Positions 62,210 through 64,000 of a stretch of DNA of 64,000 nucleotides are shown piece by piece. Below the pieces are notes generated by a model. It searched no databases. It saw nothing but the letters and a program-made list of their open reading frames with translations, and was not told the origin of the DNA. The stretch comes from Paratinospora sagittata (taxonomy: Eukaryota > Streptophyta > Magnoliopsida > Ranunculales > Menispermaceae), in contig CM069603.1 in the NCBI GenBank assembly GCA_035771175.1, positions 21,738,286-21,802,285 on the forward strand, read 5' to 3'. The translations under genes were made by a program, and so were the position numbers. Every line of letters starts with the position of its first letter. Position 1 is the first letter of the stretch.

Positions 62210-63073
62210 AGATAACACATCAAAGAGGAACACATCACCTGTTTTGCATCAAGAACACATCAAACAATTGCTTTCGAATTTTACAATGATCAAGCTCGAA
62301 GAACGAAGACATATCTCCTGTCTAATGCATTAGTTTGATCTCTGGTGTGTAAGGTAACCCCTCGATCAATCTTAGCACTAAAACTCTGAAAATTGCAAAG
62401 TCTTCAAAATCACTTTCGATATAGTATTTCATTTTGACAAAAATGTTTTCCGAAAGGTTTTAATCATAATTTTAATGAGTTTTGAATTATTTAAAAGTGT
62501 TTGTTCTTATATCAAAGTGTTTTGAGTCAATGAAATGGTTCTTTAGTGTCAAAATATTAATTTTTCAAAAATAAGGCTATCCAGCAATTGGCACGTCTTA
62601 GACTAAAATCTGATATTTCTAACGAGAAAAATGTGGGCACTTCTGCTTGCTCGATTTTCTATTCCTTCACAGTTTTGCCAGGTTATCTTAATTGAAATAT
62701 TCTCTAGAAACACCTAGATGATTCCCATTGTCTCGCACGCCCAAAAAACTTTAGATTGAACAATGTTTTGAATTCAAATCATTTTGTAGTACTCTTGCTC
62801 TTTAACCTTCAACTTCAAATTTTATAAAACACTTATTCTCTGATTTTCAAAAATACAACACGCACGATATTTGCAAGTTAGATTGAGCTTTTCGAATAGT
62901 TTTTCAAGAGAAGAAAGTAATGATTCTTGCCTTTGCAAAAAAAGGCTTCGAATTGAATCAAAATTGCAATCTGTCTTGATGTTCAGCTAGTTCTTCATTT
63001 TATCCCTTGTGTGCTAAGATTTGCAGAGGCTATCCATTGTTTAAAACTCTAAGTATATGAAGTGGTCTCGATA
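62210..63073 (+). repeat. Monomer 73, class F, 864 bp
   Basis: Twin of monomer 69 at offset 3,460, with private CAATTGC. Confidence 0.93.
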
Positions 63074-63939
63074 AGATAACACATCAAAAATGAACACATC
63101 ACCTGGTTTGCATCAAGAACACATCAAACAATAGCTTTCGAATTCTACAAAGATCAAGCTCGAAGAACGAAGGCATATCTCATGTCTAATGCATTAGTTT
63201 GATCTCTGGTGTGTAGGGTAACCCCTCAATCAATCTCAGCACTAAAACTCTGAAAATTGCAAAGTCTTCAAAATCACTTTCGATATAGTATTTCATTTTG
63301 AAAAAAAATGTTTTCTGAAACGTTTTTATCATAATTTTAATGAGTTTTCAATTATTTAAAAGTGTTTAATCTTATATCAAAGTGGTTTGAGTCAATGAAA
63401 TGGTTCTTTAGTGTCAAAATATTAATTTTTCAAAAATAAGGCTATCCAGCAATTTTCACGTCTTAGACTAAAATCTGATATTTCTAACGAGAAAAATGTG
63501 GGCACTTTTGCTTGCTCAATTTTTCTATTCCTTCACAGTCTTGCCAGGTTATCTTAATCGAAATATTTTCTAGTAACACCTAGATGATTCCCATTGTCTC
63601 GCACGCCCAAAAAACTTTAGATTGAACAATGTTTTGAATTCAAATCATTTTGTACTACTCTTGCTCTTTAACCTTCAACTTCAAATTTTATGAAACACTC
63701 ATTCTCTGATTTTCAAAAATACAACACGCACGATATTTGCAAGTTAAATTGAGCTTTTCGAAGAGTTTTTCAAGAGAAGAAAGTAATGCTTCTTGCCTTT
63801 GCAAAAAAAGGCTTCGAATTGAACCAAAATTGCAATCTGTCTTGATGTTCAGCTAGTTCTTCATTTTATCCCTTGTGTGTTAAGATTTGCAGAGACTATC
63901 CATTGTTTAAAACTCTAAGTATATGAAGTTGTCTCGATA
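63074..63939 (+). repeat. Monomer 74, class G, 866 bp
   Basis: Twin of monomer 70 at offset 3,460, with private GCACTTTTGC. Confidence 0.93.
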
Positions 63940-64000
63940 AGATAACACATCAAAAAGGAACACATCACCTGTTTTACATCAAGAACACATCAAACAATAG
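63940..64000 (+). repeat. Monomer 75, first 61 bp only
   Basis: Identical by eye to the first 61 bases of monomer 71. The array runs on beyond the window. Confidence 0.95.

Larger units (their letters stand above)
1..64000 (+). repeat. Satellite DNA array, about 865-bp monomer, 74 full copies plus a partial
   Basis: The same sequence, phased on AGATAACAC, recurs head to tail without interruption. Monomer starts are 1, 867, 1731, 2596, 3448, 4313, 5178, 6042, 6908, 7771, 8637, 9503, 10368, 11232, 12098, 12963, 13827, 14693, 15557, 16421, 17287, 18153, 19018, 19882, 20748, 21613, 22476, 23341, 24206, 25071, 25936, 26800, 27666, 28532, 29397, 30260, 31125, 31990, 32841, 33706, 34571, 35435, 36301, 37168, 38034, 38896, 39760, 40623, 41490, 42356, 43220, 44086, 44952, 45818, 46684, 47548, 48414, 49280, 50146, 51012, 51876, 52741, 53605, 54472, 55335, 56180, 57043, 57887, 58750, 59614, 60480, 61346, 62210, 63074 and 63940. 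All copies share one orientation; the strand and phase given are arbitrary. Nothing else lies between or inside the monomers. The organism is a eukaryote by inference, because arrays of this kind are typical of heterochromatin. Confidence 0.98.
62061..64000 (+). repeat. 3,460-bp-offset duplication, copy 2, cut by the window end
   Basis: Partner of 58,601-60,540. Differences noticed are CAATTGC against CAATAGC near 62,270 and GCACTTTTGC against GCACTTCTGC near 63,505. It continues past 64,000, so the true unit length and copy number are not visible. Confidence 0.88.

Noticed and set aside
1..64000. CENP-B box
   Set aside because: The closest matches around TTCGAATTC lack the CGGG half of the mammalian box consensus; none is convincing.
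1..64000. CRISPR array
   Set aside because: The repeat unit is about 865 bp with no short-repeat/unique-spacer pattern and no cas genes.
1..64000. Nested transposon or LTR of which the monomer is part
   Set aside because: No terminal inverted repeats, target-site duplications, primer-binding site or coding remnants at any monomer phase I examined.

Overview
The whole window is one uninterrupted satellite DNA array. A single AT-rich monomer (roughly 30% G+C by eye) of about 865 bp is repeated head to tail in one orientation: 74 complete copies from 1 to 63,939 plus the first 61 bases of a 75th. Both ends of the window are inside the array. I see no protein gene, RNA gene, transposon insertion, inverted segment or unique spacer. 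Monomers are 862-867 bp, except four with clear internal deletions (852, 851, 845 and 844 bp). This is the architecture of eukaryotic centromeric, pericentromeric or subtelomeric heterochromatin. I cannot name the species. Long-monomer, AT-rich satellites organised in higher-order repeats (HORs) are common in plant centromeres and also occur in insects; a plant is a weak guess.

The structure of interest is the higher-order organisation. I phase monomers on the recurring AGATAACAC and number them 1-75. Two basic types differ at linked sites near monomer offset 205-230: type A has CGATATAG, type B has CGGTGTAG. Sub-classes carry further linked variants: C (TTCAATC / TAATGTGC), D (CCTTGATG, GAATTGAAATC, TGATATTAAA), E (CCGCTCGATCACTC, ATTTTTTAG), F (CAAAGAGG, GAATTGTAC or TACAATG), G (CAAAAATGAAC, usually CCTCAATCAA), H (GCGTCAAG, AACCCATC).

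Layout. 1-8,636: A and B alternate as a dimer of about 1.73 kb, with one break at monomers 6-7. 8,637-23,340: a four-monomer unit A-B-C-D (about 3.46 kb) interspersed with three-monomer versions (about 2.595 kb) that contain hybrid monomers. 23,341-36,543: two long-range duplications interlock. About 2.68 kb at 20,333-23,011 recurs at 28,117-30,795 (offset 7,784 bp, nine monomers), and about 3.9 kb at 24,001-27,905 recurs at 32,636-36,540 (offset 8,635 bp, ten monomers). 36,544-41,140: mosaic, more diverged monomers. 41,141-49,796: a five-monomer HOR of exactly 4,328 bp in two tandem, nearly identical copies, then a 1,732-bp partial re-duplication. 51,012-54,471: a 1,729-bp dimer. 54,472-57,886: a 1,708-bp dimer whose second member has lost 20 bp. 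57,887-64,000: a four-monomer block repeated at offset 3,460 bp and cut by the window end.

No genes work together here. What can be read is the history of a tandem array: nested local amplification, unequal exchange producing hybrid monomers, short conversion tracts, and slippage deletions between short direct repeats. Short open reading frames occur but are broken in most sister copies, so I treat them as non-coding. Open questions are the species, the chromosomal position and whether the array binds centromeric histone.
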